The notes under the pieces: model-generated | Told to the model about the DNA's origin: nothing | Databases searched by the model: none | What the model saw: the letters and a program-made list of their open reading frames with translations, nothing else | Source: an uncultured Bacteroidia bacterium | Lineage (GTDB): Bacteria; Bacteroidota; Bacteroidia; Bacteroidales; Prolixibacteraceae | NCBI GenBank assembly: GCA_903897145.1 | Contig: CAIUAN010000004.1 | Coordinates: 1 to 43,840, forward strand | Direction of reading: 5' to 3' | DNA length: 43,840 bases | Position numbers and translations under genes: made by a program | Part shown: positions 16,091-24,921 of the stretch, one piece after another | How positions within the stretch are numbered: the stretch's first letter is position 1 | Layout of the letters: each line of letters begins with the position of its first letter

Positions 16091-17566
16091 ATGGGTATAA
16101 GCACTTTAAAGCGAAAAGCAGTAAACGGATTTTTCTGGAGCATGCTAGAAAGCATTCTTAGTCAAGGACAAGGGATGATTTTTGGCATTTTCCTTGCTCG
16201 CATGCTTTCCCCGGGTGAGTTTGGACTGGTTGGCATGATCACCATTTTTGTCTCTATTGCTCAAGTTTTTGTCGATAGTGGATTAAGTCAAGCATTAATT
16301 GGCAAAAAAGAGTGTACGAAGGTCGATTATAGTACCATATTCTGGGCCAATATAGGGATTGGAATTTTTGCATATGGAGTGATCTGGCTTTGTGCCCCGA
16401 TGATTGCCGACTTTTACCAAAAGCCAGAATTAATTCAGCTTACACATCTTTCAGCTCTTGCGATCTTAATAGGTTCGGCAACCCTTATTCAGCAAACCAT
16501 TCTAACGAAAGAGGTCGATTTTAAAACGATCACCAAAATCTCAACAATAAGCACATTTATCTCAGGGGTTATTTCCTTGATTTTAGCCTATTATGGGTAT
16601 GGCGTGTGGAGCTTAGTTTGGCGCTCGCTTATCAATCAGTTCCTTCGAACAATACTGATGTGGAGACACAATAAATGGCTGCCTCAGTGGGTATTTAGCA
16701 AGCGCGTTTTTACCGAGTTATTCTCATTCGGCTCAAATATATTATTCATTTCTGTTATTGCAGTTCTCTATAAAAGTGTTTATAATTTTATCATCGGGAA
16801 AAATTATTCCAATACTGTTCTTGGCTATTATACCAATGCCGATCAGTATAGCGCAATTCCTTCAAGTACACTTACGAACATTACAAGTCGGGTTAGCTAT
16901 CCTGTATTGGTTGAGATGCAAGATGATGATCATCGGCTTCGGACGAGTATCAGCAAGCTAATCAAGACGGTGATGTATGTCTCCTTTATCGTGATGTTTG
17001 GATTAGCAGCAATCGCAACTCCACTATTTTCGGTTTTATTTGGAGAAAAATGGCTCCCTTCTGTCCCTATTTTTCAGGCGCTATGCTTGGCTTATGCCAT
17101 CTCACCCATGCATGTTATTAATCATAATATTCTAAAAGTCAAGGGACGCTCAGACCTCTTCTTAAAAACTGAATTAATTAAGTATATCCTCTTTACTCCA
17201 CTCTTAATTCTTGGAATTCTCTATGGACTTCAAGTTCTAGTCGCGGGGATTATTTTCTTTTATTGGATGGGATTTTTTATCAATGCAATGTATTCAAAAC
17301 AACTGATCGGCTTCTCTATTTGGATGCAGGTGTACAATATCATCCCTATTCTAATTCTAATGGGACTTCCAGCTATTGGCGCATGGGGATTAGGGTTTTT
17401 ATCCCTTAGCGCCTTCCCTTTGTTGCTCCTTCAAATCGTCATTTATTCGGGCATTACGCTTGGACTATCGCTTCTATTTAAAGTAGAAGCTCTGACTGAG
17501 ATTTTTGCTATTTTCCGAACTAAATTTACGGTTAATAATATGATCAATACTTTTAAAAATACCTAA
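16091..17566 (+). CDS. polysaccharide flippase, Wzx-like (MOP superfamily)
   Basis: A 491-residue inner-membrane protein with about 12-14 hydrophobic segments. The N-terminus (about residues 13-53: a FFWSMLESIL helix, an FGIFLARMLSPGEFGLVGM segment, then VFVDSGLSQALIGK) is typical of the Polysacc_synt_3/WzxC group that flips undecaprenyl-linked oligosaccharide units across the inner membrane. A TTG three bases upstream (16088) also extends the frame, but the ATG at 16091 is the natural start. The final A of its stop codon is the first base of the next gene's ATG. No Wzy-type polymerase or Wza/Wzc export genes are visible nearby. Confidence 0.88.
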   Translation: MGISTLKRKAVNGFFWSMLESILSQGQGMIFGIFLARMLSPGEFGLVGMITIFVSIAQVFVDSGLSQALIGKKECTKVDYSTIFWANIGIGIFAYGVIWLCAPMIADFYQKPELIQLTHLSALAILIGSATLIQQTILTKEVDFKTITKISTISTFISGVISLILAYYGYGVWSLVWRSLINQFLRTILMWRHNKWLPQWVFSKRVFTELFSFGSNILFISVIAVLYKSVYNFIIGKNYSNTVLGYYTNADQYSAIPSSTLTNITSRVSYPVLVEMQDDDHRLRTSISKLIKTVMYVSFIVMFGLAAIATPLFSVLFGEKWLPSVPIFQALCLAYAISPMHVINHNILKVKGRSDLFLKTELIKYILFTPLLILGILYGLQVLVAGIIFFYWMGFFINAMYSKQLIGFSIWMQVYNIIPILILMGLPAIGAWGLGFLSLSAFPLLLLQIVIYSGITLGLSLLFKVEALTEIFAIFRTKFTVNNMINTFKNT

Positions 17567-18465
17567 TGAATATTGTCCATCGCACTTGGCAAAAAATAGT
17601 CCCCTATCCTTTATTAGTATGGGTTCGATTTATCCTTGAACCAAAAAATCTGAAAGAAAGAAGATTAAAAGTGTTGGCCCATTTTGATCAACAAGATCAA
17701 AAATCGTTAGCACCTGAAATCTTAGAAGGGATAAAATACCTCCGTTCGCATAAATTTGCTTCCTTCCCTTTTCGTTGGACTCAAAAATACGATACGTTTA
17801 TGCCAGAAGTCCACAAAGACCCATTAAACAGCCATTATTATGTTGTTTTTGAGAATAAGCGAATGTATTTCCCTAAAGGGTATAATGAAACCAAAGCGAT
17901 CTGGTCATATCGAAGCATTCTAAAAGAGCAAGATGCTGAATCGCCGCATTTATACTTGAACAAGGAGTTTGATGTGGAGCAGGATAGCATCGTTATAGAT
18001 GCCGGTGTTGCAGAAGGAAATTTCGCCTTATCTGTTGTTGAGCGGGCTAAAAAATTATTCCTAATAGAGTGTGAATCGGAATGGATAGAAGCTCTGCGAC
18101 TAACTTTTGAGCCTTGGAAAGAGAAGGTTGTTTTTGTTCAGAAATTCATGTCTGATACTGAAGGGGATGATACTGTTTCCATAGATAGTCTGGTTAGCCC
18201 TTTAAAAGGGGAAAAATATTTTGTCAAGTTGGATATAGAGGGATTTGAGCAAAAGGCACTCGCAGGGATGAAAAATCTTGTCGCATCCGGCAATCCAATA
18301 AAATTAGATGTCTGCACCTATCATCAGCCGGAAGCATTTGATGAAATCTCGGCTTTAGTTGAGAAATATGGCTTCAGATGGAATGTTACCAAAGGATTTG
18401 TACTGTTTTTTCAACCTGCGGAGGTCCCTTCATTTCGAAAGGTCCTTATTCGAGCTGAGAAATAG
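17566..18465 (+). CDS. FkbM family methyltransferase (second copy)
   Basis: A 299-residue FkbM-type SAM-dependent methyltransferase. The SAM loop is VIDAGVAEGNFALSV (D145 onward), with FLIECESEW as the acidic strand and VKLDIEGFEQKAL (D223) as the family motif. It is only distantly similar to the FkbM protein at 12095 and has about 140 extra N-terminal residues, which may contact an acceptor. It overlaps the flippase gene by one base and so should be translated with it. It closes the polysaccharide cluster. Confidence 0.83.
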   Translation: MNIVHRTWQKIVPYPLLVWVRFILEPKNLKERRLKVLAHFDQQDQKSLAPEILEGIKYLRSHKFASFPFRWTQKYDTFMPEVHKDPLNSHYYVVFENKRMYFPKGYNETKAIWSYRSILKEQDAESPHLYLNKEFDVEQDSIVIDAGVAEGNFALSVVERAKKLFLIECESEWIEALRLTFEPWKEKVVFVQKFMSDTEGDDTVSIDSLVSPLKGEKYFVKLDIEGFEQKALAGMKNLVASGNPIKLDVCTYHQPEAFDEISALVEKYGFRWNVTKGFVLFFQPAEVPSFRKVLIRAEK

Positions 18466-18535
18466 TTCAAATTTTCGGAGTTAAATTTCTAAACTATTGG
18501 GTCGGCAGAAGGTATTTCTAGCACCTAAAAAAAAT

Positions 18536-18543
18536 TACTTTTG
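18536..18543 (+). promoter_or_regulatory. candidate -7 element for the YfhO-like gene
   Basis: TACTTTTG fits TAnnTTTG exactly and lies 25 bases upstream of the ATG at 18569. No convincing TTTG lies 19-21 bases further upstream. Confidence 0.4.
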
Positions 18544-18568
18544 TAGATAATCTGTTAAAGCAACTATT

Positions 18569-21043
18569 ATGGTTAAGTTCTCATTCAAGAAGAGTATTCC
18601 ACATCTTACTGCACTCATTCTTTTTCTTGTTATCCCAATAATATATTTTTCACCTGTCTTAGAGCATAGGCAATTGAATCAGCATGATTCGATGACTTAC
18701 ATTGGGATGTCAAAGGAGACTGTCGATTACAATAAAAAGGGAGACGACTTAGCGCTTTGGTCGAATTCGATGTTTGGAGGGATGCCTTCGTACCTAATTT
18801 CGCTTCCCACAACAACGGCTATGACCTCACTTTATACCGTTACTAATCTGTATAATTGGAGGCCTATAAATTTTGTTTTTCTATATTTAATAGGTTTTTA
18901 TCTGGCTTTGCTGCTATTTGGCGTTAGTCCTTGGCTCGCCTTGGTTGGGGCATTGGCTTTTGCTTTTAGCTCCTATAACTTTATCATTATTGCCGCTGGG
19001 CATGCTTCAAAAGCAATTGCCATTGGTTATATGGCGCCTGTTATTGCCGGCTTTTATTACGCCTTAAAAAGAAATACCTTCGTGGGAAGTGCGATCTTGT
19101 CGATTGCATTAGCACTTGAGATTTATACCAATCATCCACAAATAGCGTATTACACTTTTCTAGTTCTTGGGATAATGGCCGTAGTTGAGATCTGGCTCGC
19201 CATCAAAGAAAAGACAATTGCAGAGCTGTCTAAAAAATTGCTGATAGTTGGTCTATTCGCATTTCTTGCAGTAGCTTCAAACGCAAATAAACTTTTAACG
19301 ACTTATGAATACGGCAAGTATTCTATGCGTGGTCAGTCTGATCTAACCAATGATAAGGCGAATAAAACAACAGGCCTCGACAGGGATTATGCAACTGGTT
19401 GGAGTTATGGAATTAGCGAAACATTAACGTTCTTAATCCCAAATTTTAATGGAGGCTCATCGTCTATTGGGTTCTCTGAAGATTCAGAAACCGTCAAAGC
19501 TCTTAATAGTAATAATGTTCCAAATGCAAATTCGGTGGTTAAGCAACTTCCAGGTTATTGGGGTAGTCAACCGATGACTTCTGGTCCGGTTTACTTTGGC
19601 GCCATCATCTGTTTCTTATTTGTCTTAGGTCTATTTGTTTTGAAAGGGGCAATCCGCACTTGGGTTGTGGCGGTTACCATCCTTTCGGTGGCGCTGGCTT
19701 GGGGGCATAATTTTATGACTTTGACCGACCTGTTCCTCGATTATTTCCCGGGTTATAATAAATTTCGAACGGTCACTATGATTTTAGTAATTGCTGGTTT
19801 TACCTTTCCCTTGTTGGCATTTCTTACCTTGCAGAAAATTTTCAATGGGGAATTTGATAGCATAACTTTAAAAAAGCCATTGCTTTGGAGCGTTGGCTTA
19901 ACTGCTGGCTTGTCTTTCGTTTTTGTCTTGCTGCCTGGTTTAGCTGGATCTTTTGTCTCTTCGGTAGATAGTCAAATGCCAAACTGGTTACAAGCGAGTT
20001 TGATTGCAGATCGACAATCTCTTTTACGTAGTGATGCATTTCGTTCCGGCCTTTTTATTCTCTTAGGAGCAGGAGTTATCTGGGCTTTAGTTGTGCAAAA
20101 GTTAAAGTCGAATACGGCACTTGTTCTTTTGGCTGGTTTGATATTGGTCGATATGTGGGGTGTTGACAAACGCTATTTAAATGATGGACTCTTTGTCTCA
20201 GATCGGGAAGCTCAAAACCCCTATAAAGCAACACAGGCCGATCTCGATATCTTAAAAGACAAAGGCGATTATCGCGTGCTCAATATGGCTGTTAGTACGT
20301 TTAACGATGCGAGCACCTCCTATTTTCATCAATCTATTGGGGGTTATCATGGAGCTAAGATGCGCAGATATCAAGAATTAATAGATTTTCATATTGGTTC
20401 TGAAATGAATTTAATTAGTGAGCGATTGGGTAAAATTAAGACTGAAGCAGGAATGGATTCATTGTTTCTTGGTCTTAATACCTTGAATATGCTTAACACT
20501 AAATATTTGATCTATAATCCTCAGGCCGCTCCTCTAGAAAATAAACATGCTTTAGGCAGCGCTTGGCTCGTTAGCAAGGTTAAACTTGTTGATAATGCCG
20601 ATCAAGAGATGGCAGCATTAAAAAATAATAATCCGGCCACCGAAGTTGTAATTTCAAAAAAATACCAAGAACAACTTGCTGGATTCTCTGAAAAGGAAGA
20701 TGCGAGTGCGAAAATCTCCTTGGTCTCGCGATCAGCTAATCAAATGACTTATTGTTATCAAGGAAATGAGAGTCATTTAGCGGTGTTCTCATCCATTTAC
20801 TATCCCAAAGGCTGGAATGCCTATGTTGGGGGCAAGATTGTGCCGCATTTCCAGGCTAATTATGTATTAAGAGGAATGTTGTTGCCGAAAGGAAATTATG
20901 AAGTGGTATTTAAATTTGAGCCAAGCTCATTTGTAATAGGTCAGCGAGTATCCTTCTGGAGCTCGCTAATACTTGTTTTAATTGTTCTTGGCTTATTGGG
21001 TAGAGGTTTTCTATCTCTAAAACAAACTAGTTCAAGTCTTTAA
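18569..21043 (+). CDS. YfhO family integral membrane protein
   Basis: An 824-residue multispanning membrane protein with about a dozen hydrophobic helices up to residue 520, a soluble region of about 250 residues, and a last helix near the C-terminus. The opening (an N-terminal helix, then FSPVLEHRQLNQHDS), the LWSNSMFGGMPSYLI segment and LIGFYLALLLFGVSPWLALVGALAFAFSSY are typical of the YfhO/GT-C-like family, whose members are thought to add sugars to lipid or teichoic-acid carriers. The PKGWNAYVGGK segment near 745 is also characteristic. The exact substrate is unknown. ftsX starts 9 bases later. Confidence 0.85.
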   Translation: MVKFSFKKSIPHLTALILFLVIPIIYFSPVLEHRQLNQHDSMTYIGMSKETVDYNKKGDDLALWSNSMFGGMPSYLISLPTTTAMTSLYTVTNLYNWRPINFVFLYLIGFYLALLLFGVSPWLALVGALAFAFSSYNFIIIAAGHASKAIAIGYMAPVIAGFYYALKRNTFVGSAILSIALALEIYTNHPQIAYYTFLVLGIMAVVEIWLAIKEKTIAELSKKLLIVGLFAFLAVASNANKLLTTYEYGKYSMRGQSDLTNDKANKTTGLDRDYATGWSYGISETLTFLIPNFNGGSSSIGFSEDSETVKALNSNNVPNANSVVKQLPGYWGSQPMTSGPVYFGAIICFLFVLGLFVLKGAIRTWVVAVTILSVALAWGHNFMTLTDLFLDYFPGYNKFRTVTMILVIAGFTFPLLAFLTLQKIFNGEFDSITLKKPLLWSVGLTAGLSFVFVLLPGLAGSFVSSVDSQMPNWLQASLIADRQSLLRSDAFRSGLFILLGAGVIWALVVQKLKSNTALVLLAGLILVDMWGVDKRYLNDGLFVSDREAQNPYKATQADLDILKDKGDYRVLNMAVSTFNDASTSYFHQSIGGYHGAKMRRYQELIDFHIGSEMNLISERLGKIKTEAGMDSLFLGLNTLNMLNTKYLIYNPQAAPLENKHALGSAWLVSKVKLVDNADQEMAALKNNNPATEVVISKKYQEQLAGFSEKEDASAKISLVSRSANQMTYCYQGNESHLAVFSSIYYPKGWNAYVGGKIVPHFQANYVLRGMLLPKGNYEVVFKFEPSSFVIGQRVSFWSSLILVLIVLGLLGRGFLSLKQTSSSL

Positions 21044-21052
21044 ACTATCAAT

Positions 21053-21934
21053 ATGACAAGCGAAAAAGTTCAAGAAGGAAAAGATAAGCGCCTAGTCGGA
21101 CCTTATTTTTCAACCACTATAAGTATTGCAATGATTCTTTTCCTATTCGGATTATTGGGATTATTACTTGTTAATGCCCAGCGTCTTTCTGAATTTATGA
21201 AAGAAAATATTGGGGTTACCTTAATTTTAAAGGATACCGCCAATGAATCTGATGTTATGAAGCTTCAAAAAACATTAGAAGCCAATGCCTTTATAAAATC
21301 AACCAAATTTGTGGGTAAAGATCATGCAGCCGCTGAACTTAAGAAGGATCTAGGCGAAGATTTTATCGATTTCTTAGGTTATAATCCTTTGTTATCCTCC
21401 ATTGATCTTAAAATTAACGCAGCATACGCTAATCCTGACAGCCTAGCAAAGCTGGAGACTCGACTCATGGTTTATCCGGAGATCCAGGAAGTTTATTATC
21501 AGCGGACTTTGGTCAGTCAGCTAAGTCATAATGTTGAGAAGCTTAGTTTGATACTGCTCTCCTTAACTATTTTGATGCTCGTTATTTTTGTCGCTTTAAT
21601 TAACAATACAATTCGGGCATCAATTTATTCGAAAAGATTTCAAATTAATACCATGCAGTTAGTCGGCGCCACGCAGTCGTTTGTAAAACGACCATTTTTA
21701 GTTAAAAGTGCTTTGAATGGTGTGTATGGAGCATTGATTGCGTGTGGTATGTTTTTACTGCTCTATATCGGATTTCAGAACGAGTTAAAAACCTTCATTG
21801 AATTCCAAAATCCGACTTCCATTATTCTGCTAGGAGGTGGCATGTTTTTCATGGGAATATTTATATCGCTAATATCCACGGAGTTAGCGGTGAATAAATT
21901 TTTGAGAATGAATTTTGATCAGCTCCATTATTGA
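21053..21934 (+). CDS. ftsX: cell division protein FtsX
   Basis: FtsX is the membrane subunit of the FtsEX complex that activates peptidoglycan hydrolases at the septum. The 293 residues show the standard layout: a cytoplasmic N-terminus, a transmembrane helix at about 20-42, an extracytoplasmic domain (about 45-165, with GVTLILKD and VGKDHAAAELKKDLGEDF), and three C-terminal helices (about 170-285). The segment INNTIRASIYSKRFQINTMQLVGATQSFVKRPF is the typical coupling region for FtsE. FtsE is not in the window. Together with the DUF3098 protein, truB and queA it forms a conserved Bacteroidota block. Confidence 0.93.
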   Translation: MTSEKVQEGKDKRLVGPYFSTTISIAMILFLFGLLGLLLVNAQRLSEFMKENIGVTLILKDTANESDVMKLQKTLEANAFIKSTKFVGKDHAAAELKKDLGEDFIDFLGYNPLLSSIDLKINAAYANPDSLAKLETRLMVYPEIQEVYYQRTLVSQLSHNVEKLSLILLSLTILMLVIFVALINNTIRASIYSKRFQINTMQLVGATQSFVKRPFLVKSALNGVYGALIACGMFLLLYIGFQNELKTFIEFQNPTSIILLGGGMFFMGIFISLISTELAVNKFLRMNFDQLHY

Positions 21935-21969
21935 GCTATCTTCGTAGGTTAGAAATAATATGTTTTAAA

Positions 21970-22224
21970 ATGGCCTTAAACACCGAAAATAAGGGGGAGA
22001 AACAGTTTGCTTTAGGCAAAGAAAATCTTCGTCTTTTAGTTATAGGATTTGGGATAATCATTCTCGGATTTTTGTTGATGGTTGGTGGTGGGACCACTGA
22101 TCCAGCAGTGTTCAACAAAGAAATTTTCAGTTTTCAAAGAATTACCCTTGCTCCAATTGTTGTTATGATTGGGTTTGTTTTTGAGATTTATGCCATTATG
22201 AAGAAACCTGGCTCTGAAAAATAA
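21970..22224 (+). CDS. DUF3098 small membrane protein
   Basis: An 84-residue protein with two hydrophobic helices (LLVIGFGIIILGFLLMVGG and ITLAPIVVMIGFVFEIYAI) joined by a loop containing TTDPAVFNKEIFSFQR, which is the hallmark of the DUF3098 family found next to ftsX in Bacteroidota. The open frame reaches upstream to a TTG at 21931 that overlaps ftsX, but the ATG at 21970 gives the family-typical start before KQFALGKEN. Its function is unknown; the location suggests a link to division or envelope synthesis. truB starts 14 bases downstream. Confidence 0.88.
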   Translation: MALNTENKGEKQFALGKENLRLLVIGFGIIILGFLLMVGGGTTDPAVFNKEIFSFQRITLAPIVVMIGFVFEIYAIMKKPGSEK

Positions 22225-22238
22225 ATTCAGGATCTTTC

Positions 22239-22934
22239 ATGACGCAACCTGCTGATTTAGCTTACGATTTTCATGCTGGAGAGATCCTTGTTTTTGACAA
22301 GCCTCTTGATTGGACCTCATTTGATTTAGTTCATAAGGTTCGGATGATTATCTGTAAAAATTTAGGAATTAAGAAATTAAAAGTCGGTCATACTGGAACA
22401 TTAGATCCTAGGGCGACTGGAATATTAATCCTTTGCACTGGGAAGGCGACCTCTAAGATAGAGAGCCTTCAAACCGACGAAAAGGAGTATATAGCAACTT
22501 TAAAATTTGGTGCAACAACGCCATCTTTTGATCGGGAGAGTGATGAAGATCATCAGTTTGAGACTGGCCATATTACGAAAGAGCTTTTAACAGAAGTCTT
22601 ACTTCAGTTTATTGGGACAATACATCAAATTCCGCCAGAATATTCAGCGGTAAAGATTAATGGGAAACGGGCTTATGAGTATGCCAGAAGTGGTGTTGCC
22701 GTTGAGATTAAATCAAAAGTATTAGAAGTTAAAGAGATCGAAATTTTAACTTTTGATCTTCCAGAGGTAAAGCTGAGGGTCGTTTGTGGAAAGGGAACCT
22801 ATATTCGGGCTTTAGCGCGTGATATTGGGGTAGCCATTAAGAGCGGAGCCTATTTAACCGGATTGCGTCGAACACGAGTAGGGACATTTGATCTTAGTCA
22901 GGCTTTAGTTTTAAATGATTTTTTAAAGACGTAG
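22239..22934 (+). CDS. truB: tRNA pseudouridine-55 synthase
   Basis: TruB isomerises U55 to pseudouridine in the T-loop of nearly all tRNAs. At 231 residues this is the short form, without a PUA domain. The catalytic motif VGHTGTLDPRATGILILCTG contains the aspartate at D56. YIATLKFGATTPSFDRES and PPEYSAVKINGKRAYEYAR (the conserved K-x-x-G-x-R-A-Y) follow, and the C-terminal CGKGTYIRALARDIG is diagnostic. It lies directly behind the DUF3098 gene; the undecaprenyl-diphosphatase gene (uppP) that often sits between them in Bacteroidota is absent here. Confidence 0.95.
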   Translation: MTQPADLAYDFHAGEILVFDKPLDWTSFDLVHKVRMIICKNLGIKKLKVGHTGTLDPRATGILILCTGKATSKIESLQTDEKEYIATLKFGATTPSFDRESDEDHQFETGHITKELLTEVLLQFIGTIHQIPPEYSAVKINGKRAYEYARSGVAVEIKSKVLEVKEIEILTFDLPEVKLRVVCGKGTYIRALARDIGVAIKSGAYLTGLRRTRVGTFDLSQALVLNDFLKT

Positions 22935-23003
22935 TCAATAAATGGGGCAATGCGTGAGTTTTGCACCTGATCTATATTAACATTTGCATAAATGTAATTA
23001 TCT

Positions 23004-24053
23004 ATGAAGCTTTCAAAATTTAAGTACACTTTACCTGAGGAGCTAATTGCTCTTCACCCAACTCAAAACCGTGACGAATCGCGTTTGATGGTTCTTAACC
23101 GCAAAACTGGCGAGATCGAACATAAGGTTTTCAAGGATATTGTAGACTATTTCAGCGACCAGGATATCATGGTCTTTAATAATACAAAGGTTTTTCCAGC
23201 TCGTTTGTATGGCAATAAAGAAAAAACGGGAGCTCAAATAGAGGTGTTTTTATTAAGAGAACTAAATCGGGAACAACGTCTTTGGGATGTCTTAGTTGAT
23301 CCTGCTCGTAAGATCCGAATCGGTAATAAACTTTATTTTGGCGAAGATGACCTTCTTGTTGCGGAGGTCATTGACAACACAACCTCTCGAGGACGTACCT
23401 TGCGTTTCCTTTTTGATGGGACCTATGAAGAATTTAAAGAGACACTTTATAGCTTAGGAGAAACTCCACTACCTAAATTTATTAATCGTCCTGTAGAAGA
23501 AGAGGATGCACTGCGCTATCAAACTGTTTATGCGAAACATGAAGGTGCCGTGGCCGCTCCAACTGCTGGATTACATTTTAGTCGAGAATTACTTAAAAGG
23601 CTCGAAATTAAAGGGATTAACTTTGCCGATATTACTCTTCATGTAGGTCTTGGGAATTTCAGAAGCGTGGATGTTGAAGATTTAACAAAGCATAAAATGG
23701 ATTCTGAACAAATCTGGATCCGCGATGAGGCAGTTGAAATCGTAAATAATGCGAGGACAAATAAACAGCATATCTGTGCAGTAGGAACTACTGTTATGCG
23801 TACTCTTGAGAGTTCTGTATCGACCAATGGAATGCTTAAGCCGTATGAGGGATGGACGAACAAATTTATCTTCCCACCGTATGAATTTTCTGTTGCTGAT
23901 AGCATGGTTTCAAACTTCCATTTGCCACTTTCTACCTTATTAATGATGGTTGCTGCTTTTGCTGGATACGATAAACTTATGAATGCCTATAAGGTTGCAA
24001 TCAAAGAAAAGTACCGCTTTGGCACCTATGGTGACGCGATGTTGATCATCTAA
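23004..24053 (+). CDS. queA: S-adenosylmethionine:tRNA ribosyltransferase-isomerase
   Basis: QueA transfers and isomerises the ribosyl group of SAM onto preQ1 in tRNA to give epoxyqueuosine at position 34. The 349 residues are full length. The family signature [24 protein letters not shown] opens the protein, followed by [15 protein letters not shown] and the active-site motif APTAGLHFS near 186-194. [23 protein letters not shown] and the C-terminal [15 protein letters not shown] are also typical. An imperfect promoter-like stretch with a short palindrome (ACATTT GCAT AAATGT, 22980-22995) lies just upstream. A strong hairpin follows the gene. Confidence 0.95.
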   Translation: MKLSKFKYTLPEELIALHPTQNRDESRLMVLNRKTGEIEHKVFKDIVDYFSDQDIMVFNNTKVFPARLYGNKEKTGAQIEVFLLRELNREQRLWDVLVDPARKIRIGNKLYFGEDDLLVAEVIDNTTSRGRTLRFLFDGTYEEFKETLYSLGETPLPKFINRPVEEEDALRYQTVYAKHEGAVAAPTAGLHFSRELLKRLEIKGINFADITLHVGLGNFRSVDVEDLTKHKMDSEQIWIRDEAVEIVNNARTNKQHICAVGTTVMRTLESSVSTNGMLKPYEGWTNKFIFPPYEFSVADSMVSNFHLPLSTLLMMVAAFAGYDKLMNAYKVAIKEKYRFGTYGDAMLII

Positions 24054-24070
24054 GCTTGAGGATTACTTTT

Positions 24071-24105
24071 CATAACAAAGGCCGGTATTACCGGCCTTTG
24101 TTATG
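24071..24105. terminator. bidirectional terminator between queA and efp
   Basis: A perfect 16-bp stem (24071-24086 with 24090-24105, GC-rich core GGCCGGT/ACCGGCC) with a 3-base ATT loop lies in the gap between the convergent queA and efp genes. The outer arms are A/T-rich, so either strand can provide a U-rich tail. Confidence 0.8.
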
Positions 24106-24121
24106 AAATAGCACGTGCTAA

Positions 24122-24691
24122 TTATTTTTTTACGCGCTCGTAATACGATCTGTCACGAGTGTCTACACGGATAACATCACCTTGATTAATAAACAGAGGA
24201 ACCATAATAATTGCTCCTGACTCAACCGTTGCTTGCTTAAGCGCTGTCGAAGAGGCCGTATTCCCACGATCGCCCGACTCAGTATAGGTAATCTCAAGCT
24301 CGATAAACTGTGGAAACTCAACTGTTAGAGGTGTTTCTGTTTCAGCATGATACATAATCTCAAGTACCATACCTTCTTTCATTAAGTCTGCATTCTCTAC
24401 AAGCTCGCTGCCAATAGATACTTGCTCAAAAGTCTCGGCATTCATAAAATTATACCCCATCTCATCTTTATAGAGATATTGGTATGGCCTGCGCTCGATT
24501 CGAACTGTATTGATCTTGGTTCCAACTGAGAACGTATTATCAATTACTTTGCCGCTCTTTAGATTCCTTAATTTTGTTCTTACGAATGCGGGACCTTTAC
24601 CTGGTTTTACATGCTGAAACGTTACAACTTGAAAAAGTTGATCGTTAAATTCGATACATAGTCCGTTTCTAATCTCTGCCGTAGTTGCCAT
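24122..24691 (-). CDS. efp: elongation factor P
   Basis: EF-P enters the ribosomal E site and relieves stalling at consecutive prolines. The 189 residues contain the three beta-barrel domains. The N-terminal domain I loop reads HVKPGKGPAF with K32 at the tip, so this is a lysine-type EF-P and not the arginine type that is rhamnosylated by EarP. The C-terminal signature RVDTRDRSYYERV is complete. No EpmA or EpmB gene is in the window. A promoter and a short palindrome lie upstream, and transcription ends at the shared hairpin with queA. Confidence 0.96.
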   Translation of the reverse strand: MATTAEIRNGLCIEFNDQLFQVVTFQHVKPGKGPAFVRTKLRNLKSGKVIDNTFSVGTKINTVRIERRPYQYLYKDEMGYNFMNAETFEQVSIGSELVENADLMKEGMVLEIMYHAETETPLTVEFPQFIELEITYTESGDRGNTASSTALKQATVESGAIIMVPLFINQGDVIRVDTRDRSYYERVKK

Positions 24692-24728
24692 TGAACTTAG
24701 ATATTTGGTATATTAATAAACTATTGAA

Positions 24729-24779
24729 ACCCAATAGGGAATTGGGTGCAAATTTAGACAAAACGATGAAAACTACTAA
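24729..24779 (-). promoter_or_regulatory. efp promoter with adjoining palindrome
   Basis: On the reverse strand TTAG (24779-24776), a 19-base spacer and TAAATTTG (24756-24749, exact TAnnTTTG). Immediately downstream is an inverted repeat, ACCCAAT, 5 bases, ATTGGGT (24729-24747), which would form a hairpin at the very 5' end of the efp mRNA or serve as an operator over the start site. Confidence 0.6.
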
Positions 24780-24887
24780 GAAAGTTTGCATTACGCATTG
24801 GATAATTCAGCTAATAAAACTCAATTGCTTGACAATTAGATCTTTATATAATTTGGTCTTGCGTGTGACTAACGACTAATTTTAATT

Positions 24888-24895
24888 TAAATTTG
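24888..24895 (+). promoter_or_regulatory. candidate -7 element for the TSUP permease gene
   Basis: TAAATTTG matches TAnnTTTG and lies 26 bases before the ATG at 24922. The -33 region is poor, so the call is tentative. Confidence 0.4.
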
Positions 24896-24921
24896 AACCC
24901 AAATCTATTTTGATCGCTTAA

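Noticed and set aside
22980-22995. preQ1 riboswitch or queA operator at the ACATTT/AAATGT palindrome
   Set aside because: The palindrome is only 6 bp per arm and no preQ1 aptamer pattern is visible. Kept only as a note under queA.
24685-24879. A 64-codon frame upstream of efp
   Set aside because: It runs through the efp promoter and leader in antisense; there is no family resemblance or plausible start context.
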